A stretch of 64,000 bases of DNA from Winogradskyella schleiferi (lineage in GTDB: Bacteria; Bacteroidota; Bacteroidia; Flavobacteriales; Flavobacteriaceae), in NCBI RefSeq assembly GCF_013394655.1, contig NZ_CP053351.1:4008001-4072000 (forward strand), in the 5' to 3' direction. The notes beneath the pieces are model-generated. The model saw only the letters and a program-made list of their open reading frames with translations, was not told the origin of the DNA and did no database searches. This document shows, one piece after another, positions 51,938 through 61,686 of this stretch (its first letter is position 1; every line of letters starts with the position of its first letter). Both the position numbers and the translations under genes were made by a program.

Positions 51938-54790
51938 TTATAAATTATTGATAGTCCAAGATACATAATATTGAGAACCTATATAACCTGTACCAAATGC
52001 AGTAAAATATTCGTCATGCAATACGTTAGAAGCACCTACTTTAAATGTAGATTTTAGACTTGGTACCCTGAGGTTAACTTGTGCATCAAGTACATGGAAT
52101 GCAGGCACTTCGCCGTCTCCAAATGAAGCTTCCCAAAAGTAATTATCACTCCATCTCCAAGCGACATTAAACCCAAAGTTTTTAAACAATTCCGTTTTAC
52201 CCAAAGAGGCTTTTACCTTATGCTCTGGTGTATTGAAACTCGTTCTGAAATCTGGATTATTCTTCACATCAAAATCTAATTTAGAATACGTATAGTTTGC
52301 ACTTAAATCAAAACCATTAAATACTTTTGTTGAGACTGCTATTGCTGCTCCATAAGAGTTTACTGTTTCTTCAGAATTGGTATTAGTTTGATAGACGTGA
52401 AAATCGTCATTATCTAATGCTGCTAAAATTTGTTGCGTATCTGGATTTAATACTGCTACAGAAGCGGGATTATTAGGGTCATAACCTGTTAGATCAAAGT
52501 TTGACACATCTCCATAGAGTGGTGCTACAACAGATTCGTTTGCTAGAAAATCTTTATAAGAACTGTAATATGCTGAAGCATCGATTATAAAATTTTGCAG
52601 TTTTCCTCTATACCCTACCTCTACTGAGCTTACTTGTTCTGGTTTAACATAATTAGAATTCCCAATAAAATTTTTACCATTAGAACTAGAATCGTGATCA
52701 GATAAATCGGTAGCAATAGAAGCTAATAATGAGTTATTATAAGCTGCATCAGCTGTTTGAGGTATAGTTGAAGGTTGGCCTAAATTATTTTGTGCGAATT
52801 GACTAACTCCATAATCTCTTTCATAAAGATTACCAATATCTGAAGCACCACCTACGAGTGTCCCTAAGGCTGTTCGCAAACCAATATATAATGATTGTGT
52901 GTCTGGGTTTCTAAAACCTGTTTGGAAAGAAGCTCTAAAGTTATGGTTTTCATTTACTGTTAAACCCGCAGATATTCTTGGTGAGAAAAATGCATCGAAC
53001 AATTCTGATTTATCGTAACGTACAGAGCCTGTTAGCTTTAATTCTAAACTTTCATTTAGTTCAATTGAACGTTGTAATTGCGTGTACAATCCTAATTCAG
53101 AATAAGTAATAGGTCCATTTGCATCTGCATAAATAGTTCCAAATGAATTTAGCCTGTATGTTCTATAAGATCCACCTACTTGAATCTCGGCAAATTTAAT
53201 TTTGTCCCTAAAGTTGTAATTAGCGTCTCCATGATAAATTTTAGAATTATCCTTTAAAGCAGAACCAGTTAAGAAATCGGAGTCCGATGTTACTTGTTCA
53301 TATAATCTATTAAATTCATCTGATCCCAATTCTGGTCTTCCTTGTTCAGCAGCAATTCTTGCAGCAGCATGTGCTTGTGTATTTGTAGCACCACCAAGTG
53401 TTTGTCCAATGAATTCTGCAACATATTCTCCAAACCAAACATCATGTTCTTTCCAGGCTTGTAAGAGATTAGGGCCTGCTACATCCAACACATAGGTGTC
53501 ACCAGTTTTATCAGAATTGACATAACCTCTCACAAAAAAGTCATCATTTTTTATTTCTAACTTATGTTGTTGTAATGAAAAATTCTCGATTCTATAGCGT
53601 TGCGCACCTTGATATATAGTAGAACCCGTTCCTACCTTTCCTACATATTGTATTTCGAAATCATTAGCCCAAGGTCTAAAATACAAACCCCAATCTGCTT
53701 TTACACTTTCAGCATTATAATCGGTCAATTCCACTTCTTTATATCCTGTTCTACTAACATCAACAGAAGGAATTAGTGCTGACGAGCCTGCAGGAGCTAA
53801 TCCTAAACTTTCTAAGGTCAATGCAACATCTTTTATGTTTGTAGTTACATTATCTCCATAAATATTAACTCCATCATAATTTATGTTTGATTCACGAGTT
53901 CCTCCTGATATATCTTTATCATCATAATTTGCAGCAAACCAATCCGTACCTTTTAAATATCCGAAATTCGCTTTAACAGCAATTTTATCACTAAATTTGT
54001 ATGCCATACTTATACCAAAATCTGTATAATCATTATCTCCTGCAGCTTCTTGGGAAGTTATGCCTTGTTTAAAAAAACCTCTAATTCCTTGATGGTCAAA
54101 AGGATTTTTACTTGTCATAAACAATATACCATTAAAGGCATTTGCACCATAAAGAGCCGAAGAGGCACCAGGTAAAAGTTCTACACTCTGAGCATCAGTC
54201 TCCACCATTCCCAATAAGTTACCCATAGGGAAGTTAAGTAAAGGAGCCGAGTTGTCCATACCATCTACGAGTTGAACAAACCTGGTATTGGCAAAAGTCG
54301 CAAAACCTCTAGTGTTTATAGATTTAAAGGTTAAACTGTTGGTGTTTATATCTACACCTTTTAAGTTCTCTAATCCTCCATAATAATCTGCTGAAGCGGT
54401 ATTTTTTATTTCTTTAAGTCCGAAACGCTCAACAGTAACTGGAGATTCAAAGATCCGTTCCGGTGTACGAGATGCAGAAATTACAACTTCATCTAGAGAA
54501 CTGCCTTCTGCCAATGTGACATCGATTGTTTGGTTATTCGTTGTGACTTCAACAGTTTGAGTTTCAAAACCAGTGTAACTAACACGGATTGAAAATGGAG
54601 GCACTTGCTCTACGGTTAACGAATAGTAACCGTCAAAATCCGAGACCGTACCAGAACTGGAACCTACTACAACAATGTTTGCACCTGGCAAGGGCAGTCC
54701 AGAATTGTCGTTAATTTTACCTTTTACTGTGGTTTGTGCATAAGTTACCACGCAAAAAAGCATTGTGAAAAGCTTTAAGATTGTCTTCAT
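51938..54790 (-). CDS. TonB-dependent receptor paired with GDSL hydrolase
   Basis: 950 residues. Signal peptide MKTILKLFTMLFCVVTYAQ. Then a CarboxypepD-reg-like domain (TTVKGKINDNSGLPLPGANIVVVGSSSGTVSDFDGYYSL), the plug (VVISASRTPERIFESPVTVERFG..SINTRGFATFANTRFVQLVDGMDN), and a barrel ending in YYVSWTINNL. Full length. Upstream lies the glmS terminator. Because the next gene is a GDSL-type lipoprotein, a lipid or esterified compound is a reasonable but unproven ligand. Confidence 0.9.
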   Translation of the reverse strand: MKTILKLFTMLFCVVTYAQTTVKGKINDNSGLPLPGANIVVVGSSSGTVSDFDGYYSLTVEQVPPFSIRVSYTGFETQTVEVTTNNQTIDVTLAEGSSLDEVVISASRTPERIFESPVTVERFGLKEIKNTASADYYGGLENLKGVDINTNSLTFKSINTRGFATFANTRFVQLVDGMDNSAPLLNFPMGNLLGMVETDAQSVELLPGASSALYGANAFNGILFMTSKNPFDHQGIRGFFKQGITSQEAAGDNDYTDFGISMAYKFSDKIAVKANFGYLKGTDWFAANYDDKDISGGTRESNINYDGVNIYGDNVTTNIKDVALTLESLGLAPAGSSALIPSVDVSRTGYKEVELTDYNAESVKADWGLYFRPWANDFEIQYVGKVGTGSTIYQGAQRYRIENFSLQQHKLEIKNDDFFVRGYVNSDKTGDTYVLDVAGPNLLQAWKEHDVWFGEYVAEFIGQTLGGATNTQAHAAARIAAEQGRPELGSDEFNRLYEQVTSDSDFLTGSALKDNSKIYHGDANYNFRDKIKFAEIQVGGSYRTYRLNSFGTIYADANGPITYSELGLYTQLQRSIELNESLELKLTGSVRYDKSELFDAFFSPRISAGLTVNENHNFRASFQTGFRNPDTQSLYIGLRTALGTLVGGASDIGNLYERDYGVSQFAQNNLGQPSTIPQTADAAYNNSLLASIATDLSDHDSSSNGKNFIGNSNYVKPEQVSSVEVGYRGKLQNFIIDASAYYSSYKDFLANESVVAPLYGDVSNFDLTGYDPNNPASVAVLNPDTQQILAALDNDDFHVYQTNTNSEETVNSYGAAIAVSTKVFNGFDLSANYTYSKLDFDVKNNPDFRTSFNTPEHKVKASLGKTELFKNFGFNVAWRWSDNYFWEASFGDGEVPAFHVLDAQVNLRVPSLKSTFKVGASNVLHDEYFTAFGTGYIGSQYYVSWTINNL

Positions 54791-54897
54791 TTTAGAGAAT
54801 TAGTTAATTTATTAGGTAAGCAATTTAATTAAATATATGAATATCCAATAAGAAATTCTCACAAAATTATGCATGCATAGCATTTTTTCAAAAAAAT

Positions 54898-54935
54898 AAA
54901 GCCCAAAAACTGAGAAATGCTCAATTTTTAGGCTT
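54898..54935 (-). terminator. Terminator after glmS
   Basis: AAAGCCCAAAAACTGAG pairs with CTCAATTTTTAGGCTT (two mismatches), loop AAATG. The minus strand continues with a T-run (TTTATTTTTTTG). Located 29 bases after the glmS stop. Confidence 0.75.
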
Positions 54936-54963
54936 CAAATTATGATTTTAACAACTGATTTAA

Positions 54964-56811
54964 CTACTCTACCGTAACAGATTTAGCTAAATTTCTAGGT
55001 TGGTCAACGTTCTTTTCTAACATCACGGCAATATGGTAAGACAATAACTGTAATGGTATCGTAGTTAATAAAGGTGTTAAGCATTCTAGAGTTTCTGGTA
55101 CTTCAATTACATGATCGGCTAATTCCTTTACACAAGTGTCTCCTTTGGTAACGATACCAATAATCTTACCTTTTCTGGATTTAATCTCTTGAATGTTACT
55201 GACCACTTTTTCGTAATGTCCTTTTTTGGTGGCTATAACGAATACTGGCATTTGCTCATCTATTAAAGCTATTGGGCCATGTTTCATTTCTGCCGCTGGA
55301 TAACCTTCTGCATGGATATAAGAAATCTCTTTTAGTTTTAACGCTCCCTCTAAAGCAACCGGGAAATTATAGCCACGGCCTAAGTATAAACAGTTTTTAG
55401 CGTCTTTATATATTTCGGCAACTGTTTTTACGTAGGCATCAGATTTTAGTGCCTGTTCAACCTTTCCTGGTATGGTTTCAAGTTCAATAAGATGATGTCT
55501 AAATTCTGAACTAGACATTGTTCCTTTTGCACGCGCTAATCGCAAGGCCATTAAAGTTAATACGGTAATCTGTGTAGTAAACGCTTTGGTTGAAGCGACT
55601 CCAATTTCAGGACCTGCATGTGTATAAGCGCCTGCATCTGCCTCTCTTGCAATAGACGAACCAACCACATTGCAAACACCAAATACGAATGCACCTCTAG
55701 ATTTTGCTAATTTAATAGCAGCTAAGGTATCCGCAGTCTCACCAGATTGGGAAATAGCTATGACTATATCTTTTTCCGTAATTACCGGATTTCTGTATCT
55801 AAATTCAGACGCATATTCTACCTCAACAGGAATTCTGGCTAAATCTTCAAAAATATACTCTGCAACTAAACCTGCATGCCATGATGTTCCACAGGCCACA
55901 ATTATTATACGGTCTGCTGCCAAGAATTTTTTCATATTATCCTCAACACCTGCCATTTTAACAATAGCTTCATTACTCAATAAACGACCTCTAAAAGTAT
56001 CTAAAATTGCACTCGGTTGCTCGTAAATCTCTTTAAGCATAAAGTGATCGTAACCTCCTTTTTCAATTTGTTCTAAATTAAGCTGAAGTTCTTGTACATA
56101 AGGATCTACTAAAGCGTCATTCTTAATCTTTCTGACCTTTACTTCTTTTCCTCTTCGAATAATGGCCATCTCTTCATCTTCAAGATAAATAGCATTTTTA
56201 GTATATTCGATAAAAGGGGATGCGTCACTGGCAATAAAAAATTCGTCTTCACCAACACCTATAGCCAAAGGACTACCGAGTCTTGCTACGACAATCTCGT
56301 TAGGTTTATTTTTATCAAAGACAGCGATAGCATAGGCTCCCACAACTTGGTTTAAGGCAATTTGAACAGCTTTACCAAGTTTAAGATTTTCGTTTTTCTT
56401 TACGTCTTCAATAAGATTAACCAAGACCTCTGTATCAGTATCTGACTTAAAAGTATAACCACGTTTTATTAACTCTTTCTTTAATGAATCGTAATTTTCA
56501 ATAATTCCATTATGGATTATTACTAAATCGCCAGAATTAGAGTAATGTGGATGAGAATTTACATCGTTCGGCACACCATGGGTAGCCCAACGCGTGTGTC
56601 CTATACCTAAGGTTCCATCTGTGGAAATTTCGTTTTCAATTTTTTCCTTTAAGTCAGATACTTTTCCTTTAGTTTTAGAAAGTTTAATAGCATTGCCATC
56701 ATATAACGCTATACCAGCGCTATCATAGCCACGATATTCTAATCTTTGGAGTCCTTTAATAATAATAGGATAAGCCTCTCTATGCCCAATATACCCAACA
56801 ATTCCACACAT
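54964..56811 (-). CDS. glmS: Glutamine-fructose-6-phosphate aminotransferase
   Basis: First step of UDP-GlcNAc synthesis. The 615-residue protein has N-terminal glutaminase with catalytic Cys2 (MCGIVGYIGHREAYPIIIKGLQRLEYRGYDSAG), then two SIS domains (about residues 290-425 and 460-600; CGTSWHAGLVAEY, ISQSGETADTLAA) and the C-terminal DQPRNLAKSVTVE. No glmS ribozyme is expected in this phylum, and none was seen in the 11-base gap to DUF4270. Confidence 0.97.
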   Translation of the reverse strand: MCGIVGYIGHREAYPIIIKGLQRLEYRGYDSAGIALYDGNAIKLSKTKGKVSDLKEKIENEISTDGTLGIGHTRWATHGVPNDVNSHPHYSNSGDLVIIHNGIIENYDSLKKELIKRGYTFKSDTDTEVLVNLIEDVKKNENLKLGKAVQIALNQVVGAYAIAVFDKNKPNEIVVARLGSPLAIGVGEDEFFIASDASPFIEYTKNAIYLEDEEMAIIRRGKEVKVRKIKNDALVDPYVQELQLNLEQIEKGGYDHFMLKEIYEQPSAILDTFRGRLLSNEAIVKMAGVEDNMKKFLAADRIIIVACGTSWHAGLVAEYIFEDLARIPVEVEYASEFRYRNPVITEKDIVIAISQSGETADTLAAIKLAKSRGAFVFGVCNVVGSSIAREADAGAYTHAGPEIGVASTKAFTTQITVLTLMALRLARAKGTMSSSEFRHHLIELETIPGKVEQALKSDAYVKTVAEIYKDAKNCLYLGRGYNFPVALEGALKLKEISYIHAEGYPAAEMKHGPIALIDEQMPVFVIATKKGHYEKVVSNIQEIKSRKGKIIGIVTKGDTCVKELADHVIEVPETLECLTPLLTTIPLQLLSYHIAVMLEKNVDQPRNLAKSVTVE

Positions 56812-56822
56812 AGGTTAATTTT

Positions 56823-58535
56823 TTAATTATTTGGTTCGGTGTAGTAGATTTCTAAATACACACGTTTAGTTTCATCTTCACTAGTGTTGCCATGCAATAT
56901 TGTACCTCTCGGCGTTAATATTGAACTCACAGGAACCGTAAAATCATCAGAATCTAGTACATTCTTCTGTATTGAACCTAAGGTCGTATCTTCTATGTCT
57001 ACACTTAGAGAAACAGCCAACCCTAGTTCAACATTTGTAGAATCCCGTACTAATAAATTATTAATATGTTCTGTGATCTTCAATTTATATTTAACACCTG
57101 GACTGTCCTGATCATCTTCATCTTCGCGTTCCAATATTCCAAGGTGACTGGATTTCGAGAACGAAGGTAGAGTAGAGTTGGTTGCATCTAAATAATAATC
57201 GATTAAAGGTGTTTTATTATCTATATTGTACAGATAAAGGCGATTAGGTTCGTTATCTGGCACTTCGTCTAACATATCCAATTGATTTCTATCGACATAA
57301 AAAACGAGATTTGCCTCATTAACTAAACGTTTAGAACTCTCAAATTCGCCATTTTCTAAATTAACATATTCATTTCTGAAATGTTCAAAATTAGTGATAC
57401 CCGCATCCTCGTCATAGAAGCCATCAAAAAGCTTTATACCAGCTACAGCTCCTTCCCCACCTTTAAGATATATTCTACTATCACCGTTTTCTGAATTTCC
57501 ATCATTAATAGGTAACGTATAATCATTATCAAAGAAGTTAACTTTATTTGATCCAAAATTAAGGACATAAGTTCCTGTTCCTGTGTCACCGTCAGTATCT
57601 GTAGTTGAATAATATATGGTTACATTAGCATTTGCACTGCTTGTATTTAGTATAAGGAAGCTTCCATCTCCATTTACTGGTTCCGCTTTAAAGTAAAGTC
57701 CTTTAAAATAGTTTGCAAAATTGTTTGGATTACTTAATACGGCATCTCCTTCTTTGTCTATAATTTTATTTTGCCAAAAAGTTGGATGCAACATAACTCT
57801 TATACCTGGAGTTTGTGTTTCTAATAACGTTTTGTTTCCGTCATCATCTAGATTATTTACGTCCTTTAAAGCATAGCTACTATTATTTATATCAATATTG
57901 TTGTCATCAACTACGGTCATAGTAGTACCTGTTGCATCGTCATAATCAACAAACGTGAGTTCCTCCCCTTCCAATGCACCAGAAAAATCCCCTGATCCTT
58001 CTGCGGTTTTATTCGAATAATAAATCTGATTTTCATTAAAGCTCGCATTAGGGTTAAAATCCCTGAGGAAATAATTGCTTTCGAAGATTCTTAAATTGAT
58101 TTTATTATACGTGTCTCCCTTAGGTAAAATGGAGTCTAACTCATAGATTGTATTTCCATCATCATCAAAACTAGTAGCTGTGCTAAAATAAGGAATCCTT
58201 AAAACCACGGAATCAATCACAGTTCCTTCACCAAAATCCGGATCGTAAGAACTTGCCGAAAGTTGTGTTACAAAACTAGCGGTCGTTCTCCCATAAGCAT
58301 CGTCATAAAGGCCTAAAGTACTTAACCCAATTAAACCATTTGTTTGAACAGCAGGCTCTAAAGCCTTTGTGTATGCAATAATATCATGTTGTTCTGAAAG
58401 AATATCGAAATTCGTGGCAATGTCGTTATTAATTACATCGGATTCCAAGGATGCGTAATCATTATCACAGGCAATAAACGTGAGGATAACTAAACCAAAA
58501 GAGATAATCTGTAGGGCAATTTTATTTTTTTTCAT
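56823..58535 (-). CDS. DUF4270 family lipoprotein
   Basis: 570 residues. Signal ALQIISFGLVILTFIACDND with lipobox Cys near 22. The family start is SDVINNDIATNF, followed by beta-rich repeats with DSVVLRIPYFS and VNLENGEFESSKRLVNEANLVFYVD. DUF4270 proteins occur in flavobacteria beside the glycogen-synthase-like gene and glmS; function unknown. It starts 8 bases downstream of the starch-synthase-like stop, so the three genes are probably one transcript. Confidence 0.85.
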   Translation of the reverse strand: MKKNKIALQIISFGLVILTFIACDNDYASLESDVINNDIATNFDILSEQHDIIAYTKALEPAVQTNGLIGLSTLGLYDDAYGRTTASFVTQLSASSYDPDFGEGTVIDSVVLRIPYFSTATSFDDDGNTIYELDSILPKGDTYNKINLRIFESNYFLRDFNPNASFNENQIYYSNKTAEGSGDFSGALEGEELTFVDYDDATGTTMTVVDDNNIDINNSSYALKDVNNLDDDGNKTLLETQTPGIRVMLHPTFWQNKIIDKEGDAVLSNPNNFANYFKGLYFKAEPVNGDGSFLILNTSSANANVTIYYSTTDTDGDTGTGTYVLNFGSNKVNFFDNDYTLPINDGNSENGDSRIYLKGGEGAVAGIKLFDGFYDEDAGITNFEHFRNEYVNLENGEFESSKRLVNEANLVFYVDRNQLDMLDEVPDNEPNRLYLYNIDNKTPLIDYYLDATNSTLPSFSKSSHLGILEREDEDDQDSPGVKYKLKITEHINNLLVRDSTNVELGLAVSLSVDIEDTTLGSIQKNVLDSDDFTVPVSSILTPRGTILHGNTSEDETKRVYLEIYYTEPNN

Positions 58536-58543
58536 AGGTAATA

Positions 58544-59356
58544 TTAACTGTTTAGTACAGTATTATTATAAAAATCAGTATAAGGGTCCGCAAATTCTTC
58601 AATAGAATGATAGTCTAATACGGGTTTTGTTAATTCACTGATATAGGTGTCTAATTCTTTAGGTAATTCTTCAGAACCTCTAATTACAGCATCAGAATTA
58701 TCAATAGCAATTTTCATTAAATTAATATAATCTGGCTGCTCTAAAGGTTTTGTTGCTTCGGCATTAATCCCATCGAAACTCACTTTAGAGAGCATGTCTT
58801 TATCTAACGTTCCTTCAAAGGTTTGATTGTACACGGAAGTCACTATTTTACTTTCAGTAAATAATGGCTCTGTTTTATAAAATTCTTTCAAATACAATGG
58901 CAATAATGAAGCCAACCAACCATTTACGTGAATGATATCTGGAGCCCAATTCAACTTTTTAACTGTTTCTATAACACCTTTTGCAAAGAAAATGGCACGC
59001 TCGTCATTATCAGCAAATAATTTTCCGTTTTCGTCAGTTAAAGTGGCTTTTCTTTTAAAATATTCTTCGTTATCTATAAAATAAACCTGAATACGCTCTT
59101 TAGGAATTGAGGCAACCTTTATAATCAAAGGCATATCTAAATCGTTAATGACCAAATTGATACCTGAAAGTCGAATGACTTCGTGAAGTTGATGTCTTCT
59201 TTCATTAATATTTCCAAAGCGAGGCATAAATATCCGTATCTGACCTCCTTGTTTGTTTACCATTCTTGGCGCTTCAAATGACATTGAAGAAATCTCCGTT
59301 TCGGGTAAATATGGAACTACTTCCGAGGACACATACAATATTCGTTTATCTTTCAT
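58544..59356 (-). CDS. Glycogen/starch synthase catalytic-domain-like protein
   Basis: 270 residues from the ATG at 59356 (MKDKRILYVSSEVVPYLPETEISSMSFEAPRMVNKQGGQIRIFMPRFG); the frame is open to 59392. This is only the N-terminal Rossmann half of GT5 starch synthases, with DIIHVNGWLASLLPLYLKEFY preserved. The ADP-glucose-binding C-terminal half is missing. Lysine in the KTGG-type loop is replaced (PETEISSMSFEAP). It may therefore not synthesise glycogen. The truncated form is standard next to panC in Flavobacteriaceae. Confidence 0.85.
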   Translation of the reverse strand: MKDKRILYVSSEVVPYLPETEISSMSFEAPRMVNKQGGQIRIFMPRFGNINERRHQLHEVIRLSGINLVINDLDMPLIIKVASIPKERIQVYFIDNEEYFKRKATLTDENGKLFADNDERAIFFAKGVIETVKKLNWAPDIIHVNGWLASLLPLYLKEFYKTEPLFTESKIVTSVYNQTFEGTLDKDMLSKVSFDGINAEATKPLEQPDYINLMKIAIDNSDAVIRGSEELPKELDTYISELTKPVLDYHSIEEFADPYTDFYNNTVLNS

Positions 59357-59408
59357 AAATCTGCTGCTTTTGAAATTAATAGTAAAAAACATGCAAAATT
59401 ACAAAAAT

Positions 59409-59440
59409 TTGTGCAGATTGCCAGTATTATATTATGTTTG
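59409..59440 (+). promoter_or_regulatory. Promoter of panC
   Basis: TTG at 59409-59411 and TATGTTTG at 59433-59440 are separated by 21 bases, a good Bacteroidota match, 25 bases before the panC start codon. Confidence 0.65.
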
Positions 59441-59465
59441 CATGCGTTAAACTTTTGTTACAGCA

Positions 59466-60317
59466 TTGAAAAACTTCCAGAATAAAGCCAAACTGTCCAC
59501 TTATATTAGTTTATTAAAAGACCGAGGAACTTCCATTGGATTTGTACCCACTATGGGCGCATTGCACAATGGGCATTTATCGTTAGTCAACCAAGGACTA
59601 AGTGAAAATGATATTGTCGTTGTAAGCATTTTTGTAAACCCAACACAGTTCGATAATAAGGAGGACTTAGTCAAATACCCAAGAACACTTGAAGCAGATA
59701 TAGCCTTATTAAAAACAGTAGGTGACGATAGAATTATTGTTTATGCGCCGACAGATGAGGATATTTACGGTGACAACATTAAATCACAAACTTTTACGTT
59801 TGATGGTTTAGAACACGAAATGGAAGGCGCTTTTAGACACGGACATTTTGATGGTGTCGGTACTATTGTAAAACGTTTGCTAGAGATTGTAACACCTGAT
59901 GCAGCTTATTTTGGTGAGAAGGATTTTCAGCAATTACAAATTATAAGAAAATTAGTAGAACTACACCATTTACCTGTAAAGATAGTTGGATGCCCAATTC
60001 ATAGAGCAGATGATGGTTTGGCAATGAGTTCTAGAAATGCAAGGTTGACTCCAAAACACAGAGAAACGGCGTCTTTTATTTATAAAACTTTAAAGACTGC
60101 CAAAAAAAAGTTTGGCACAAAAAGTGCACAAGGGGTTACGGAATGGGTTACAGAGCAATTTAAAAATGAACCACTTTTAGAGTTGGAGTATTTTCTAATT
60201 GCAGATGTAAAGACCTTAAAACCAGTAAAACGAAAATCAACAAAAAAAGCCTATAGAGCATTCATAGCTGTATATGCTGGCGATATAAGACTTATCGATA
60301 ATATCGCTCTAAATTAA
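59466..60317 (+). CDS. panC: Pantothenate synthetase
   Basis: Condenses pantoate and beta-alanine with ATP. 283 residues from a TTG start at 59466; a stop codon lies in frame just upstream and no ATG is available. The HIGH-type motif is [17 protein letters not shown], with [16 protein letters not shown], and the KMSKS-like [12 protein letters not shown] is conserved. panD follows 13 bases later, so both pantothenate genes are together; panB is elsewhere. Confidence 0.95.
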   Translation: MKNFQNKAKLSTYISLLKDRGTSIGFVPTMGALHNGHLSLVNQGLSENDIVVVSIFVNPTQFDNKEDLVKYPRTLEADIALLKTVGDDRIIVYAPTDEDIYGDNIKSQTFTFDGLEHEMEGAFRHGHFDGVGTIVKRLLEIVTPDAAYFGEKDFQQLQIIRKLVELHHLPVKIVGCPIHRADDGLAMSSRNARLTPKHRETASFIYKTLKTAKKKFGTKSAQGVTEWVTEQFKNEPLLELEYFLIADVKTLKPVKRKSTKKAYRAFIAVYAGDIRLIDNIALN

Positions 60318-60318
60318 T

Positions 60319-60326
60319 TATCTTTG
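60319..60326 (+). promoter_or_regulatory. Possible internal -7 box before panD
   Basis: TATCTTTG ends 4 bases before the panD ATG. If used, it would give a leaderless panD mRNA. No good TTG box could be placed, so this is tentative. Confidence 0.3.
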
Positions 60327-60330
60327 CGGC

Positions 60331-60681
60331 ATGCAAATACAAGTTGTAAAATCAAAAATTCATCGTGTAAAAGTTACAGGTGCAGCACTAAATTATATCG
60401 GTAGTATAACTATTGATGAGGATTTAATGGAAGCTGCTAATATTATTCAAGGCGAAAAAGTTCAGATTGTAAATAATAACAATGGCGAACGTTTAGAAAC
60501 CTATTGTATTCCTGGTCCGAGAAAAAGCGGAGAAATTACTCTAAACGGTGCAGCGGCAAGAAAAGTTGCCGTTGGTGATACTTTAATCCTTATTACCTAT
60601 GCCATAATGGATATAGAAGAAGCTAAAGTATTTAAACCGTCTTTAGTGTTTCCAGACGAAGCCACTAACCTTCTTAAATAA
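60331..60681 (+). CDS. panD: Aspartate 1-decarboxylase
   Basis: Makes beta-alanine for pantothenate. The 116-residue pyruvoyl enzyme cleaves itself at Gly-Ser in [19 protein letters not shown] (about residues 24-25). [18 protein letters not shown] and the [10 protein letters not shown] opening are conserved. The next gene starts 4 bases after the stop. Confidence 0.96.
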   Translation: MQIQVVKSKIHRVKVTGAALNYIGSITIDEDLMEAANIIQGEKVQIVNNNNGERLETYCIPGPRKSGEITLNGAAARKVAVGDTLILITYAIMDIEEAKVFKPSLVFPDEATNLLK

Positions 60682-60685
60682 ACAG

Positions 60686-61645
60686 GTGAACAAACCTAAA
60701 CCCATCCTAAAAGTTGTGTTACCTTTACTCTTAGGAGTAGGATTGGTTTGGTACTCGCTATCAAAAATTTCCGTCCCTATATTGGTTCAGTATTTTAAAG
60801 AGGCTGATTATAGTTGGATCTTTCTTGGTGTAATTTTAGGAATCCTTAGCCATGCTTCTAGAGCTTATCGCTGGTTATATATGGCAGAACCTTTAGGGTT
60901 TAAACCTAAATTTGGTAATAGTTTTATGGCCGTCTATTCGGCCTATCTTATTAATTTTACGATTCCAAGAGCGGGAGAAATTGCTAGAGCTTCAATTTTA
61001 ACCAACTATGAAGGCATTCCCTTCGATAAAGGCTTTGGCACCATAGTTGCCGAACGTGTTGCAGATACCTTAATGCTGCTCTCCATAATTGCGATTGCAT
61101 TCTTTTTGGAATTTGAATTCATTTATAATTTTTTTGCCGAAAAATTTAATCCTACATCTTTATTATTAGGAATTACAGCGTTATTACTTGGAGCATTGGC
61201 AGTATTCATATTTATCAAGAAAAGCCATACTAAGTTCGCTTTAAAAGTGAAAGGATTTGTCACAGGATTAATAGAAGGTGCGCTCAGTATCTTTAAAATG
61301 AAAAACAAATGGGCTTTTATTGGTCATACCTTTTTCATCTGGACTATGTATGTGCTCATGTTTTATGTAACCACCTTTGCCTTACCGGAATTACAAGATA
61401 TTTCAATTGCAGCCGTATTAATAGGATTTATATTGGCCAGCTTTAGTATTGCTGCCACAAACGGAGGCATTGGCTCGTTTCCAGAAGCTATAGTCATTGC
61501 CTTTTCGTTATTTGGTATGGCAGACGATCCAAGTAGAGCTTTTGGTTGGATTATGTGGTCCACACAAACTTTAGTGATCATAGTATTAGGAGGTTTGTCT
61601 TTATTATACTTACCTATTTATAACAGAAAGAAAACAACAGTTTAG
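60686..61645 (+). CDS. Flippase-like membrane protein (UPF0104/LPG synthase TM family)
   Basis: 319 residues from a GTG start at 60686, directly after panD. It has about eight membrane helices. The pattern SHASRAYRWLYMAEPLGFKP..AYLINFTIPRAGEIARASILTNYEGIPFDKGFGTIVAERVADTLMLL is characteristic of the lysylphosphatidylglycerol synthase TM-region family. There is no catalytic synthase domain, so it is a stand-alone membrane unit, perhaps a lipid transporter. Substrate unknown. Confidence 0.85.
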   Translation: MNKPKPILKVVLPLLLGVGLVWYSLSKISVPILVQYFKEADYSWIFLGVILGILSHASRAYRWLYMAEPLGFKPKFGNSFMAVYSAYLINFTIPRAGEIARASILTNYEGIPFDKGFGTIVAERVADTLMLLSIIAIAFFLEFEFIYNFFAEKFNPTSLLLGITALLLGALAVFIFIKKSHTKFALKVKGFVTGLIEGALSIFKMKNKWAFIGHTFFIWTMYVLMFYVTTFALPELQDISIAAVLIGFILASFSIAATNGGIGSFPEAIVIAFSLFGMADDPSRAFGWIMWSTQTLVIIVLGGLSLLYLPIYNRKKTTV

Positions 61646-61686
61646 AAATATTTTTTAACTTGCTCTACTATTTTAGCACAACAGAT

